From Orientallactaga sibirica (lineage: Eukaryota; Chordata; Mammalia; Rodentia; Dipodidae), in contig JAEOAD010000240.1 of NCBI GenBank assembly GCA_036365145.1, forward strand, positions 3,472,001 through 3,536,000: DNA of 64,000 nt. The letters run 5' to 3'. Numbering within the stretch: the first letter of the stretch is position 1; every line of letters starts with the position of its first letter. Positions 23,836-36,235 of this stretch are shown piece by piece. Below the pieces are notes generated by a model, which was given only the letters and a program-made list of their open reading frames with translations, did not search any database and was not told the origin of the DNA. Position numbers and translations under genes: made by a program.

Positions 23836-24159
23836 CCATTTTGTAAGAACCATTTTGTGGCCACAGAAAATATGGATTCTGCTGAGAAGTGATATATGTG
23901 AGAAAATAGATGATTCCATGTGTACTCATATCGTAAGCGACAAAATGACAAATGTGCAGATTTGGGAAAGGGAGATGGTTCAGTATGTACAATACTGAGT
24001 AAAACCTGAGTTTTGATCCCAGAACCCTTGTAAAAACAAGATGTGTTTGTGAGTGCCTGCAAACCCAGCATAAAGAGACAGCTACTAGAGAATAACTGAG
24101 GCTTGCTGGCCAGCTTGTCTAGCCAAATCACTGAGCCCTGGGTTCAGCAAGAGACCTTG

Positions 24160-24218
24160 TCTTTTATTTTATTTTATTTTATTTTATTTTATTTTATTTT
24201 ATTTTATTTTATTTTATT

Positions 24219-24253
<35 letters not shown>

Positions 24254-24440
24254 TTCATTTAGAGAGAAAGATGGAGAGAGAGAGAGAGAAAATGGGCAAC
24301 CAGGGCTTCCAGCCACTGCAAACGAACTCCAGATGCATACGCTACCTTGTGCATCTAGCTTACATGGGCCCTGGGGAATTGAACCAATGTTCTTTGGCTC
24401 TGCAGACAAGCACCTTAACCACTAAGCCGTCTCTCCAGCC
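24160..24440 (-). mobile_element. B2-like SINE with pentamer-expanded tail
   Basis: Flanked by CAAGAGACCTTG at 24148-24159 and 24441-24452. The head is in the order expected for the minus strand and the tail has expanded into (TTTTA)n followed by (TTTA)n. Confidence 0.95.
24163..24256. repeat. (TTTTA)n(TTTA)n microsatellite
   Basis: About eleven TTTTA pentamers pass into about seven TTTA tetramers in the SINE tail. Confidence 0.95.
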
Positions 24441-24530
24441 CAAGAGACCTTGCCTTAAGAAAATAAAGTGGAAATGTATAGAGAATAGAAGATGATACCT
24501 TTCGCCTCAATAAACATGCATACCACACCA

Positions 24531-26220
24531 TATCAATCAAGAGTAAATAAATAAATATAAATAATAAGCTAGTGCTCTGTATCCACAAGTTTGGCATTTC
24601 AGGTTTATCAACCACAGATCAAAATTATTTATTTAAAATGCTGCTTCTATTCTCAACATTTCCAGACCTTTTCCTTGTCCTTATTTCTTAAACAGTATAG
24701 ATTAGCAATTTATTTGCATAGGATTTGCATTGCATTAGGTATTTTAAGTAATCCAGAAGTGACAAAATGTGTGAGATGATGTTCACAGAATGTCAGCAAA
24801 CACAATGCCTTGCTATACAAGGGCTTGAGCACCCATGGATTTTGACATCTGTGAATCCTGGAACCCATGCCCTGCAAGGACCTTGAGGAGGACTGGGATT
24901 TAGATGCTTACACTTATGCTTTCTTGGCTGCATAAACCTGAGTGTCAGTAGTTCTTCACGGCCCTCTAAGGGAACCACACCATGATTTATTCCAGGCTCG
25001 TTTTACAATGCAACAGAAATGTACACTGTTGCCTGCCTGATGTGGGAGGAAGCAAGATAGGTGTCACTTGCCTGGTTGACTGCTTTCTTCTTGAGGCATC
25101 CTTGGAGGATGGATTGCATGACTTTCAGGAGCATGCTTAGATGTGTAGACTTTAGGTTATTTCTTCTAGGCTAACATTATTTCTCGTTGGGTAAAATATT
25201 TAGTGATGCTGTACACATGAATAAAATAACATCTTCCCTTAGCAAAATTTTATAATAAAAATCAGAATTCTTTATTTTCATTTTGTTCCTAGCATAATTT
25301 TGTTCCTAGCACACTGTTAACTATGTATCTATCTCTAGTTCAAAACCCCTCAGACTTATATGGCATTTCTGTTTACTCAGGCCAAGGACACTATAGCACA
25401 GTCAGTCTCCAAAATTATTCTTTTTTTTTTTTTTACTCAATTTCTACATTTTTGTTACATTTTACCTTGTACCACTGATGCTCCCTAAATTGTTCATGTA
25501 TTCTCTTTATCTTGACCTTGCTTTTTTTATCTTAGTTGTTTTAGTTCACAAACTAGCTTTGTGCACACATGGAAGTTTTATTATAGTTACTGAGACTTAA
25601 AGGTTCAGTTAAATCCAAAAGGTCTCAATTTTCTGCTCCTTTCTCTATTTGTTTTTCGGTCACTTTGGGATTCGTGTGATCTTGTCCACTTAAACTATGT
25701 AAGATGTAAAAACACTCTAACTCAAAAATTGAGATTAATAATGTTTGTAAATATCCTCAGCCTCTGTACTATAAGTTTTACTTATGTTTTATTCTACATT
25801 AACATCTGAAATTTTCTATAGGAAGTAGAAAAATAGCATATCTTCCTTTTTGGACACTAGTTGCCTTCAGAACCTCCTCCTTATAAATCCAATTTGCAGC
25901 ATAGCTAAATCATTTTTTACTTCAAAATGCCAGTGTTCTGTGTAGTAGAGTTCCCCCCACAAGATAAGCTATTTACTTCAGTGACTGCTTCTTCTTTTGA
26001 AAGCATCTATCTATCACTTGGTGTCCACTGGTGAATTTTACTTGGTTTGGATGAAGAATGGGGAAGACCAATTGTTGCAGTCTTGTACATATGTCTGTTC
26101 AGCATTCAGCCATTCACTTTAATCATGGTTGTAGTTCATGCTCAAGTATTTCTTGCTTTGCACTGATTTGCCTCAATTGTCTGTCACACCTTGTCTGCAT
26201 TTAAAAATGCATACATCCAG
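24531..26220. other. Intergenic, no gene seen
   Basis: AT-rich with a T12 run near 25422. Frames of 60-66 codons only. Confidence 0.45.
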
Positions 26221-26474
26221 GCTGGAGAGATGGCTTAGCGGTTAAGGAGCCTGCCTCCTAAGCCTAAGAACACTGGTTCCAATCTCCAGGTCCCACGTTT
26301 AGCCAGATGCAAAGTGATGCAAGGAAGCAATGCTGCACTTGACCACAAGGGGGCTCACACATCTGGATTTTGTTTGCAGCAACTGAGAGGTTGCTGACGC
26401 CCCCATCTCTATCTGTCTTCCTCTCCCTCTCTCTCTGTCTCTCTTTGTGTCTCCAAAAAAAAAAAAAAAAAAAA
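26221..26474 (+). mobile_element. B2-like SINE, long-head subtype
   Basis: Flanked by perfect GCATACATCCAG copies at 26209-26220 and 26475-26486. It carries GACCACAAGGGGGCTCAC at 26341-26358, close to a CTCF core, and an A18 tail. Confidence 0.95.
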
Positions 26475-26486
26475 GCATACATCCAG

Positions 26487-27133
26487 CTTCATTGCTTAAT
26501 TCATGGGATGGAATCTATATTGTTAGCAGTATAGTGTGATTAAAGAAGCATTAGAAGTTTGGTGCCAGAAGAGCTGACTTTTCTCCTGGTTTTACCAAGT
26601 ATTCGTCAGTTGATGTTGAACATGTTTTGAACTTCAGTGGTGATAATGATTGTGGTTTATTAAGGACAAACAAATATTCGATATTTTGAGTTGCATATCA
26701 TATTACATATGAATTAAATGCAAATATACTTATGATTTGTTATAAACTTTGAACAGTGCATAATATGTTATATATTATGTATGTGAGAATTTGTTTCTTT
26801 TAATTTCATTCCAAAGTTGATGTGCTTTATTTGAGATGAATCAGTATATTCATTCCTTTGACTAATTTCATTTTTTTGTTAAAGGATGTACACAGGGACT
26901 CAGCAATCATTTTGTGAATAGTTAGTTGCTGTCCTCTTATTTATTGGTCAGTCGTAGAAAGCAGGGATTGCAGTGTGTTCTAATTCCCAAGACTAGTAGG
27001 TTCCCTAGGTGTACACGGTTTTCACCTTAGGTTCAAAATACATCAAGGAAAGTCTCTAGAAATTGTGTTTAATATTCTCTATGATCTAAATCTAGCTATC
27101 ATGCTGGTAGATTATGAAAACATCCTAGTGTGG
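26487..27133. other. Intergenic, possible MIR trace
   Basis: No gene. Around 26535-26620 a pattern AGTGTGATTAAAGAAGCATT resembles MIR distantly. Confidence 0.35.
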
Positions 27134-27510
27134 GAATTGATATTTATTGTCAGCTTGGCAGGATCTAGAATTACTTAGGAGACAACTTTCTAGGCATACC
27201 TATGAGAAATTTTCTGTATCAGGTTAATTGGGGTGAGAAAGCTTGGAGGCACATTGGGTGGCATCACTCTATGTGTTCTGGTCCTGTATCAAATGGGCAG
27301 AGAGATGAGATTCACTCTGTTCATCATTCTCTGCTTCTTGCCTGCAGATGCAATGTGGCCATCTGCTTCATACTCCTGTTACCATGCTTTTCTTGCCATG
27401 ATGGACTGGACTATAACCTCAGAGTGTGAGCCAAAATAAATCCTCCCTTAAGTTGCTTCTTGTCAAGCATTTGGTCATGGCAATGAGAAAAGTTATGAGC
27501 ACACTTACCA
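27134..27510 (+). mobile_element. LTR-like dispersed repeat
   Basis: Best of the related copies in the window: GTCAGCTTGGCAGGATC, CATACCTATGAGAAAT, a long middle, CCATGATGGACTGGAC and a final GAGCCAAAATAAATCC (AATAAA), then AAGTTGCTTCTTGTCAAGC. The structure fits an LTR or LTR-like nonautonomous element. I do not name the family. The frames of 75 and 68 codons inside it are chance. Confidence 0.6.
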
Positions 27511-28199
27511 TCCCAAGCAAGGTCTAACTTATCGTGGCTAGCTTTTCAGCAAAATCTCAAGTTCTAGTTAGCTTCAGTATCTAGCTGAAGCATGCAATAT
27601 ATTAGCCCCAGCTGTGTACAGTATATAGATTCTCAGAAGAAAGAATTGAGTAGTGTTCCTCCTCATTCATAGGGTTGCATTTGGCCAATTCCTGAAACTG
27701 CAGATAGTCCTACTCATCTACATATATGATATAAGCACTGCAGTGCTCTGACAGCTGACTGATAACTGAGCTAGGTACAAAGAGACTAATGGGTGGGAGG
27801 CATGGGCAGCACAGTTAGATATTCAAAGGAACAATTTGTGTGCAGGGTGGAACAGGAGTGGGTTGATATGAAATTTAATTACATTACTCTGAATTGCAAA
27901 CAATTAAAATGTATGAATTATTTATTTCTGAAATTCTCATATTTTTGGACTGTAGTAGATTACAACTAACTTAAACAAAGTAAAGTGAAACAGAAGAAAA
28001 GGGGCGCTACTATGTGAGAAAATACAGAAAAATAATATATTTTATGGAATGTTTGGGAAATGGTGAAATGTTCATTATTGAACAATAACATTGTTTTATG
28101 ATTAGAAACAGAATAAGAAATTCGCCTGAAAGGAACAAACATTGAAAGGTGTGTTTGAAGACTCAAAATTTGGTCAAGCATAGAAGTTAAATGTTCTTT
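27511..28199. other. Intergenic, no gene seen
   Basis: AT-rich, no identified repeat. Confidence 0.45.
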
Positions 28200-28556
28200 C
28201 TTTTATTAGTATGTATATGCTGATGTGTGTGTGTGTGTGCCAAAGTGTACTTTTGGTGGTTAAAGGACAACCTTGGGATGTTGGTCATCTCTTTCCACCT
28301 CATGTGAGGCTTTAAGGCTTCAGTTGCTCCTATTTGGTCACAACAATAATTGTTTACTTGTTTAAAGTTTCTCTTCTTGTTTTTTTGCTGCTGGGGAAGC
28401 CAGACTACCTGGCCTTATGTGTTTTGGGAATCTTGACGACACCTGCCAGAGCTGTAGGGTCTTTAAGTTTTAAGATATGTGCACCACTTTTGTATCCAGC
28501 TTTTTATGGATGCTAGGGACCTCTAACCACTAAGTGATCTCCCAACAACCCCTGTT
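28200..28556 (-). mobile_element. Degraded B4-type SINE with (TG)n
   Basis: A TG tract (28223-28240), GTTAAAGGACAACCTTGGGATG, and an end near 28525-28553 with the decayed head complement (CTAACCACTAAGTGATCTCC). The layout parallels the copies at 40745 and 47085. Confidence 0.5.
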
Positions 28557-29129
28557 TTAAAAAATAACTCATAGGCTCATGAGTCATAAAATATGATTCA
28601 GATTTTTATTTTATATATCAGTTGTATCACCAAACAGGATAATATGAATGAACACAAATATCAGCAAAGATTAAAATGGGAGATCTTGGCACTATGCATT
28701 GGAACATATTTTTAAATATGTATTTTAAAAATTACAAAGGTAACTATAAATGAGGGGAATTTTAAATGTGCAACCAACATGGTGTTCAATCTTAAAATTA
28801 TAATGTTTAGCTCCTTTTGATCTTTCTGCTATAAATACTTAAGATGAATCTTTTAAAGTAGTTGTAATAAGTATAATATAGTAAGGTCGACCCTCATAAC
28901 TCTCCCCAGCAAAGAAACTATCTTTCATCTTACAGTATAATTTGGTCTTGTAGACCACTTGTACTCAAAAGTAAGTTGCTGAATTTCACAGGTTAAGAAG
29001 TCTAATATGTATATTTAGAAATTTCATTTTAAAAAATCATTTTGAAGGGATATTAGTTTGGAAGAGGAAAGGAACCAGTGGAAGGTAGAAGACAAAGAAG
29101 GTCATAATGAAAGCTATTACTCTGTACAT
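28557..29129. other. Intergenic, no gene seen
   Basis: Very AT-rich DNA just before the L1 cluster. Confidence 0.45.
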
Positions 29130-29495
29130 TTAACTCTATTATTATATGAACACAAAGCCAAACCTGCAGAGAACACTTGAGGGAATACTCCACAGAGAAC
29201 AATCAAACAACTATTCCCAAGAGCCGACAAAAAGATCACAAAAACCAAAAATAGAGTAGGCTCAACATAGTTCAAAACATAAGAAGACACCAAAACCCAT
29301 AAATCACCTCATCAAAGTAGGGATTAATTCAAACCTCACAGTAATAATCTTAAATATTAATGGTCTTACCACACCCATTGAAAGACACAGGTTATCAGGG
29401 TGGATAAAAAAAATGGACCTGGATTTCCAGTAAAGATGGCATCCACCTAACCTTGCCTTACTTCATGGGGAAGGAAAGGCAAGACTCTTAAAGTT

Positions 29496-31935
29496 CATGA
29501 TGAATTCCTGGACAAATACTCAGAGCATTTTAATTTCCTAAACAAACCTATCACAACCATTGAGATGGAAAGGGTAATCAAAAACCTCCCTAAAAAGAAG
29601 AGTCCAGGACCAGATGGCTTCTCAGTTGAATTCTATCAAACCTTCATGGAAGAACTGATTATTCTCAATTTTTCTCAAATTGTGCCAAATAATCAGAGAA
29701 CAGGGAAATCTCCCCAACACCTTTTATGAAGCTAGTATCACCCTAATACCAAAACCAGACAGAGATGTCACAAGAAAAGAAAACTACAGGCCTATTTCCC
29801 TGATGAACCTAGATGAAAAGATCCTGAACAGAATCTATGCTATGAACTGAATTCAACAGCTCATCAATAGCATTATCCACCTGGATCAAGTAGGCTATAT
29901 CCCAGGAACACAGAGATGGTTCAACAAATGGAAATCTATCAATGTAATAAACCACATAAATAAGCTTAATCACAAAAAACACATGATAATTTTGATAGAT
30001 GCAGAAAAGGCCTTTGGCAAAATACATCATTTTATGATCAAAACTTTGGAGAGAATTGGCATGGATGGTTTATATCTCAACATAATAAAGGCTACATATA
30101 AAGCTGCTAAAACCCAAATAATACTTAATGGGGAGAGATTGAGGAATTCCCATTGAGATCAGGAACAAGACAGGGGTGTCCACTTTCACCTCTGCTCTTC
30201 ATCATAATACTGGAAGTCCTAGCTCAAGCAATAAGACAGGAGAAAGAAGTAAAATGGATACAAATTGGAAAGGAAGAAGTTAAGTTATCCCTATCTGCAA
30301 ATGACATGATTATATACATAAATGACCCAAGAAACTCCATCTCAAAACTCTTAAGAGTGATTAACTCCTTCAGTAAAGTAGCAGTATACAAAATCAATGC
30401 ACAAAAATCAGTAGCCTTTCTATATGCAAAAGACAAAGATACAGAGAAAGAAATAAGCAACATTGTCTCATTTTCAATAGCATCAAAAAATACCTTGGAA
30501 TAACATCAACCAAGGATGTGAAAGACCTATACAATGAAAACATAAAAACACTCAAGAAAGAAATTGCGGAGGACTTGAGAAAATGGAAAGACCTCCCATG
30601 CTCCTGGATAGGCAGAATTAATATTGTGAAAATGGCAATCTTAACAAAAGCAATATGTATAGATTTAATGTGACACCAATAAAAATCCCAATATCTTTCT
30701 TCACAGAGATAGAAAAAATGATCTCTAATTTCATATGGAATGGCAGAAGGCCTTGGATATCCAAGAATATCCTCAACAAACGAAACACCTCTGGGGGTAT
30801 CAGCATACCTGATCTAAAGCTATACTACAAAGCCATGGTAATAAAAACAACATGGTACTGGAATAAAAACAGGATTATAGATCAATGGAACAGAACTGAG
30901 GACCCAGACTTTGAGTCAAGTAACTACAGCTACTTGATATTTGCCAAAGGCCTTCACAATGTAGACTGGAAAAAAGACAACATCTTCAACAAATGGTGCT
31001 GGAAAAACTGGATAACCATATGCAGGAAAATGAAACTCAATCCACACATTCTTACATGCACAAAAATCAAATCCAAGTGGATCAAAGCCCTCAATATAAG
31101 AACAAATACTCTGCTACTACTGTAAGAAAAAGTAGGAGGAACTTTCCATGACATAGGAATGGGAAAAGACTTCCTGAACAAAATCCCAGCAGCTCAGGAA
31201 ATTAAACAATCACTCAACCATTGGGATCTCAGGAAGCTAAAAAGCTTTTTCACAGACAAACATACAATAAGCAGAGCCAACAGATTACCCACAGAATCGG
31301 AGATAGTTTTTGCTGGATACATATCAGATGGAGGCCCAATTTCTAAAATCTACAAAGAACTCAAAAACCTAAACAACAAAAAGTCAAACAACCCACTCAC
31401 AAAATGGGGCAGAGAACTGTACAGGGAGTTCTCAGAGGAAGAAAAACAAATGGCAAACACACACTTAAGAAAATGTTCAACATCCCTAATCATCAGGGAA
31501 ATGCAAATTAAAATGACTATGAGATTCCACTTTACCCCAGTAAGGATAGCAAACATTAAAAAAATCTAATGACAAAAAATGTTGGCAAGGTCATGGAGAA
31601 ATAGGAACCCTAACTCACTGTTGGTAGAAATGTAAGCTGGTACAACCATTAAGCAAAGCAATATGGAAAGTCCTAAAAAAGATGACTATAGAGGTACCAA
31701 CAGACCCAGATATTCCCTTACTGGGCATTTACCCTAAAAGTTCCAAGCCTCAGTTCAGAGATATTTGCTCAACCATGTTTATAGGCTGCTCAATTCATAA
31801 TAGCTAAGAACTGGAATCAACCCAGATGTCCATCATTAGACAAATGGATAACTAAGATATCTATATAATGGAATTCTACACAGCAGTGAGGAAAAATGAC
31901 ATAATGCAATTTGAAGAAAAATGGTCAAAGAGTAA
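29496..31935 (+). pseudogene. L1 ORF2 reverse transcriptase and C-terminus
   Basis: Broken frames give ORF2p in order: [11 protein letters not shown] (about 29610), [13 protein letters not shown] (from 30165), [15 protein letters not shown] (30276-30320), [10 protein letters not shown] (about 30612), [17 protein letters not shown] (about 30820), [17 protein letters not shown], and CSTSLIIREMQIKMTMRFH before about 31545. Frame breaks lie near 30150, 30500, 30650, 31125 and 31569. The catalytic FADD-type box reads S-A-N-D (A30297, N30300, D30303), so one essential aspartate is asparagine. The copy is reverse-transcriptase dead. Confidence 0.93.
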
Positions 31936-32361
31936 TTGATGACCCACTAAAGGTTAATGGCCCTACTGCTGAAGATACCATATGCTGTAGGGATGGAACA
32001 TGGGGTGACCTGGCTGGAATCTAGGAGAGTGTCAGTCCCCAGACAGCTTGTCTAGCACCAGAAGGTGTTACATGAGTGACTAGGGGAAAATGACCAACAT
32101 CTGTCTAAGCAACTCGTAGTCTAAGCTACTCTACAACAATTAATCTATGGTGATGGTCACACAAGGGCATTAGTGGCACAAAGCCACTAGCGGATCTCCT
32201 CAGTGGAACAGATACTATACCTGGAACAGAGAAACAAACCTATTAAATTCTCTCTAAAACAATAATGGTTATCTGTGTATCGTGCACTGACCACACTCTC
32301 CATTGGGGAATTTGATTCTCTTTTCAGATGGATGCAGAATCTGAAGACAGAATCAGACCAT
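31936..32361 (+). mobile_element. L1 3' UTR, truncated
   Basis: Contains GGTGTTACATGAGTGACT and AATTCTCTCTAAAACAATAA, matching 710-2017 in reverse and 33291-34205 in direct orientation. It ends at the fusion with copy B. Confidence 0.85.
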
Positions 32362-33290
32362 TGCACCTCACCTCACCACTAAAGATAGACACCTCTTTAG
32401 GGTAAAGGAAGGAAAACAATATTCCAAGCAAATGGAAATAAAAACCAATCATGTGTTGCTATATTAATATCTGATAGAATAGACCTCAAACCAAAAGTAA
32501 TCAAAAAGGACATAGAAGGCCACTTCTTACTCATCAAGGGAATGATCCATCATGTGGACCTCACAATCATAAATATGTATGCACCAAACACAAGTTCACC
32601 ACAATTTATAAAACAAAATCTACTTAACAATAAATCAGAAATAAACACCAACACCACCATAGTTGGAGACTTCAATACTCTTATATCATCAAAAGTCAGA
32701 TAATCCAAGCAGAAAATCCACAGGTAAATAATAGAGCTCAGTAACACCATAGACAACTAGACCTAACAGATATCTACAGAACTTCCTACCCCAACTCTAC
32801 AGAGTACATATTCTTCTCAGCAGCCCATAGAACTTTGTCCAAAATTGACTATGTATTAGGCCATAAAGCATGCCTCCATGAACTCGGGAAAATTGCAGTA
32901 ACTTCCTGCATCATGTGAGATCACAATACTTTAAGGCTAGAAATTAACAACAAGTAACACATCAAGAACTCCATCAGCTCCTAGAGATTGAATAACACAC
33001 TTTTCAACAATGAATGGGTCGTGGAAGTAATCAAAAAGGAAATTGTAAAGTTCCTAGAAATTAATGATAATGAAAAAACAACCTACCAAAACTTATGGGA
33101 CACAATGGAGGCAGTCCTAAAAGGAAACTTCATAGTGCTAAATGCCTTCATCACAAAGACAGAGAGATCCCAAATTAATAACCCAACTGTCCACTGAAAG
33201 GCAGTGGAAAAACAAGAAGAATCCAACCCAAAGAGGTCCAGATGAAGAGAAATTATCAACATTAGAGAAGAAATTAATGAATTGGATCTA
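32362..33290 (+). pseudogene. L1 ORF2 endonuclease-linker remnant
   Basis: Frame pieces at 32362-32800 resemble the endonuclease (NMYAPNTSSPQF, TTIVGDFNT near 32650-32680), and the frame at 32988-33197 is linker (NNEWVVEVIKKEIVKFLEIN). Breaks are numerous. The aspartate-asparagine pair of the EN core (GDFNT) is present near 32665. Confidence 0.85.
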
Positions 33291-34205
33291 AGACCATGGA
33301 AAGACCTGGTTGGAATCCAGAATAGAGCCAGAACCCTGACAGTTAACCCATCTAGTGCTGAAAGGCACTACATGAGCTCCCAGGGGAAGGTGGCCAATAA
33401 CTGAATGAGCAACTCAAAGTCTAAGCTATTCAGAGGCAAACAACCTGATGTGATGCTCACACAGTGCAATAGTGGCACACAGCCATGCTGGGAAACCAAT
33501 TGCTCTTGCATTGGCTAGTGGATCTGTTCAGTGGAAAGGAAAGCATATCTGGAACTAGGAAACAAGTCAGAATCATACCCAAATAGTGATTTTGCTTTCC
33601 AATGTCAAGTTCCCACTAATCTGGGGCTATAAGAGGGTCTACACCCTTTAAATTCTCTCTAAATTAATAATGTTATCCCATTTAACTGGTGCTATCTTCA
33701 CTCTCCATTGGAGATTGTGTTTCTCTTTTTCAGATGGTAGCAGGACCTGAGAAGATAAATGACCCAGTGCACTTCACTCCAGGCCCCAGATGAAACCACA
33801 GAAGAATTGTGGAAGTGGGCAGGAATGCTGCTTTCTCAGTGAAGCTGATATCAACACAAGGGTGAAAGAGATAAACACTGAGGACACTCAATACATACTA
33901 AAGCAGAGATCCAAAGAATCCTAAGAGCCCATCACTGAAGTAGACTTAAAATGCACCCAATATTGCTCAAGGGATTTTACAGAAGAAGGGACAGAAATAT
34001 TGTTAGAGTGACAAGGTGGGACATTTCCTCTCCCCCATAGCTCACTGCTGCTCCCACTATGCATGACCCACAATCCCCATGGGGGTTTCCTGCATCCCCA
34101 ATGAGGAGGGCCTCTTCAGAAAATGGGCAGGGATGAGGGAAACAATGGAACCAACATGTGTTGTTTGCATATTGATTATGTACATATCTAATAAAATTTT
34201 ATATA
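32362..34205 (+). mobile_element. L1 copy B, endonuclease-linker fused to 3' UTR
   Basis: Begins inside the endonuclease (HLTTKDRHLF-like) near 32365, continues through the endonuclease and linker (ETTYQNLWDTMEAVLKGNF-like, 33080-33200) to about 33290, and then switches directly to the L1 3' UTR (33291-34205), ending in ATAAAATTTTATATATATATGG. The whole reverse transcriptase is missing. Frames are broken. Confidence 0.8.
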
Positions 34206-34370
34206 TATATGGCAAGAAAACTTATTTTCCTTTTAAATAATAAACTCTTGCAGGAAAAAATATGACAGATGAAATAGGAAGCTTTTAAATTATATCATAT
34301 AAATAAACAGTGTCATATAGATAGAAGTCTTATTTATATACTCCATTATTATTTTTTAAAAGCCAATCTA

Positions 34371-34524
34371 GGGCTGGAGAGATGGCTTAGTGGTTAAACG
34401 CTTGCCTATGAAGTCTAAGGACCCTGGTTCGAGGCTCGATTCTCCAGGACCCACGTAAGCCAGATGCACAAGGGGGTGCATGCATCTGGAGTTCGTTTGC
34501 AGTGGCTGGAGGCCCTGGTGCACC

Positions 34525-34562
<38 letters not shown>

Positions 34563-34625
34563 ACCTGCCTATTTCTGTATCTCTCTCTCTCTCTCAAATA
34601 AATAAATAAATAAAATATTTTAAGA
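34371..34625 (+). mobile_element. B2-like SINE, short subtype
   Basis: Flanked by AAAAGCCAATCTA at 34358-34370 and 34626-34638. Near-intact head GGGCTGGAGAGATGGCTTAG, CT-rich 3' region and AAATAAATAAATAAAT tail. Confidence 0.95.
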
Positions 34626-34638
34626 AAAAGCCAATCTA

Positions 34639-35799
34639 AGAAGGAATGGAAGATAGTTTGAAAAGCAGAGATTGGAAGTGAGAGGACAAAACATGTTAAG
34701 TAAAGGTTACTAAAGGATTGACTTATGGAAACCTGCATCAAGGAGGACTTCAGATACAAGATTCTAAGTCCTGAGAGCACACTGTTTGGGGGTGAGGATT
34801 AGATACTGAAACTCTTATGTGGCTAGCTTGGATAACTGTTTAATGTTGGTACTGTCTATTACTTGGTGAAAAATAAAAATGAACTAAAAATATTTGAAAA
34901 AAGAAGTGGATAAAATGGATTAAGAAGTTCAGAAAACAACAAAGGCCAGGCAGAGCCTTCTCCAGTAAAAGAACAGGGACCAATGACAGCAAAAAGAGAC
35001 CAAAAATCACATTTAGTCAATATGGTCATAGCTGAGGGTTATTGCTCCTATTTTATAATAACAATTTAATATACCCTCCATGAAAACACACAAGATATAG
35101 TAGTCACATCCTACATATAATTTTATCAGGTTTCAGCATAGACAAAACTGAGTTTATAATGAACAAACTGCCTATTACCTAGCTATATTTCCAGCACTTT
35201 TCCTCCAAACATTCAAGTATACCTTATAATAACAGCAATAACTTTATATGAGCTCTATTTTAGTTTTAAGTAATACTATTTCAACTTGCATAGGTTCAAC
35301 CATTATTTCAGTAAGTTGCTTGTAATATGCCTCTCAACTAATCTTAACAGTGATATTTAGAACTAGTCTATATTTTAAAATTGTTGAACCTGTTGGCCTG
35401 GCATATGAAGCTGCCAATGTTAGATGCTATGCCAGGTTTTCTTTTCTAAATATGGTTATAAGAATGTAGTTTACCCCATATGGATCTTTAGAACCTTTGA
35501 GCTAGAATTAGAGCTGAATTATTTCCTCTTGAGTCCAGGGGTATTCATGACTTGCTTGCTAACAAAGGCATGCAGCAGGAACAAAGATGCTCTGGGACAA
35601 CATTGAAAATAAGGAATATGTGAAAGTGTGGAAATATTGATTCTGGAGCTCAAACTACCACATCAATATACCCAAGTACCATGAGGTGGCCATACGGTGA
35701 GGGAACCTAAAGTAGTTCACATGAAGGGAAAACGTGGAGATTCCTTGATGCAGCATGACAAGATATTCCTGGGTATTTTTTTTTCTCAATTTAATGTGT
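34639..35799. other. Intergenic, no gene seen
   Basis: AT-rich, no confident repeat. Confidence 0.45.
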
Positions 35800-36235
35800 C
35801 AACTTTAGTCAGCTTCAGATAGATGGTAAGATATTATTTCTGGGTGTGTATTTGAGGCTGTTACTGAAAAGATTGGCATTGAAATCAGCTGACTGAGCCA
35901 AGATGTACCTTGATTAATGCATGCTCACATCACCCAATCTGTTGATGGCAGAATGGAACAAAAAGGAAGAAGAATGGTGAAGTAGGTCTTTCCTTAAACT
36001 GAGTGATTCTCTTCTATCCTTTGGCCATCAGACTTATTGGTTCTAGAACTGTGAATTCTAGGATTAGAACAATCAGCTCCCTTGGTTCTCTGTCTGGTCT
36101 TTGAACTTGGTCTGAAGTATATTTCTATCTTTCCTGGGTCTCCTGATTGCAAACAGCATATTGTGGAGATTTTGTGGTTGTATGAGCCAACTTTTGTAAA
36201 TAATTTCCTTTACTAGCACAGTCTCTGACTTACTC
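35800..36235 (+). mobile_element. Old LTR-like repeat
   Basis: Starts near GTCAACTTTAGTCAGC, has TTCTGGGTGTGTATTTGAGG, AATCAGCTGACTGAGCC and a middle with GGTTCTAGAACTGTG, ending near TATGAGCCAACTTTTG. The layout is that of an old eutherian LTR-like repeat. Family not named. Confidence 0.45.

Larger units (their letters stand above)
23963..24530 (+). mobile_element. B4-type SINE split by a later SINE
   Basis: Left part (23963-24159) has AAAGGGAGATGGTTCAG and a middle similar to other B4 copies. The right part continues at 24453 (CTTAAGAAAATAAAG to CATGCATACCACACC). The interruption carries its own target-site duplication, so it is a later insertion. Confidence 0.6.
29130..32361 (+). mobile_element. 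L1 copy A, missing endonuclease body
   Basis: Starts in the ORF1-ORF2 spacer (matches 61298 onward), enters ORF2 with the conserved NINGL motif near 29354, then at about 29420 leaves ORF2, passes through about 75 bp of unmatched sequence, and resumes at about 29496 in the reverse-transcriptase N-terminal region ([19 protein letters not shown]). It runs through the C-terminus and into the 3' UTR, but stops inside that UTR near 32361 with no poly(A) and abuts copy B. It is multiply frameshifted and not functional. Confidence 0.85.

Noticed and set aside
24103..24495. 130-codon plus frame
   Set aside because: It is mostly translated (TTTTA)n (repeated FILFYFI-type residues) plus antisense SINE.
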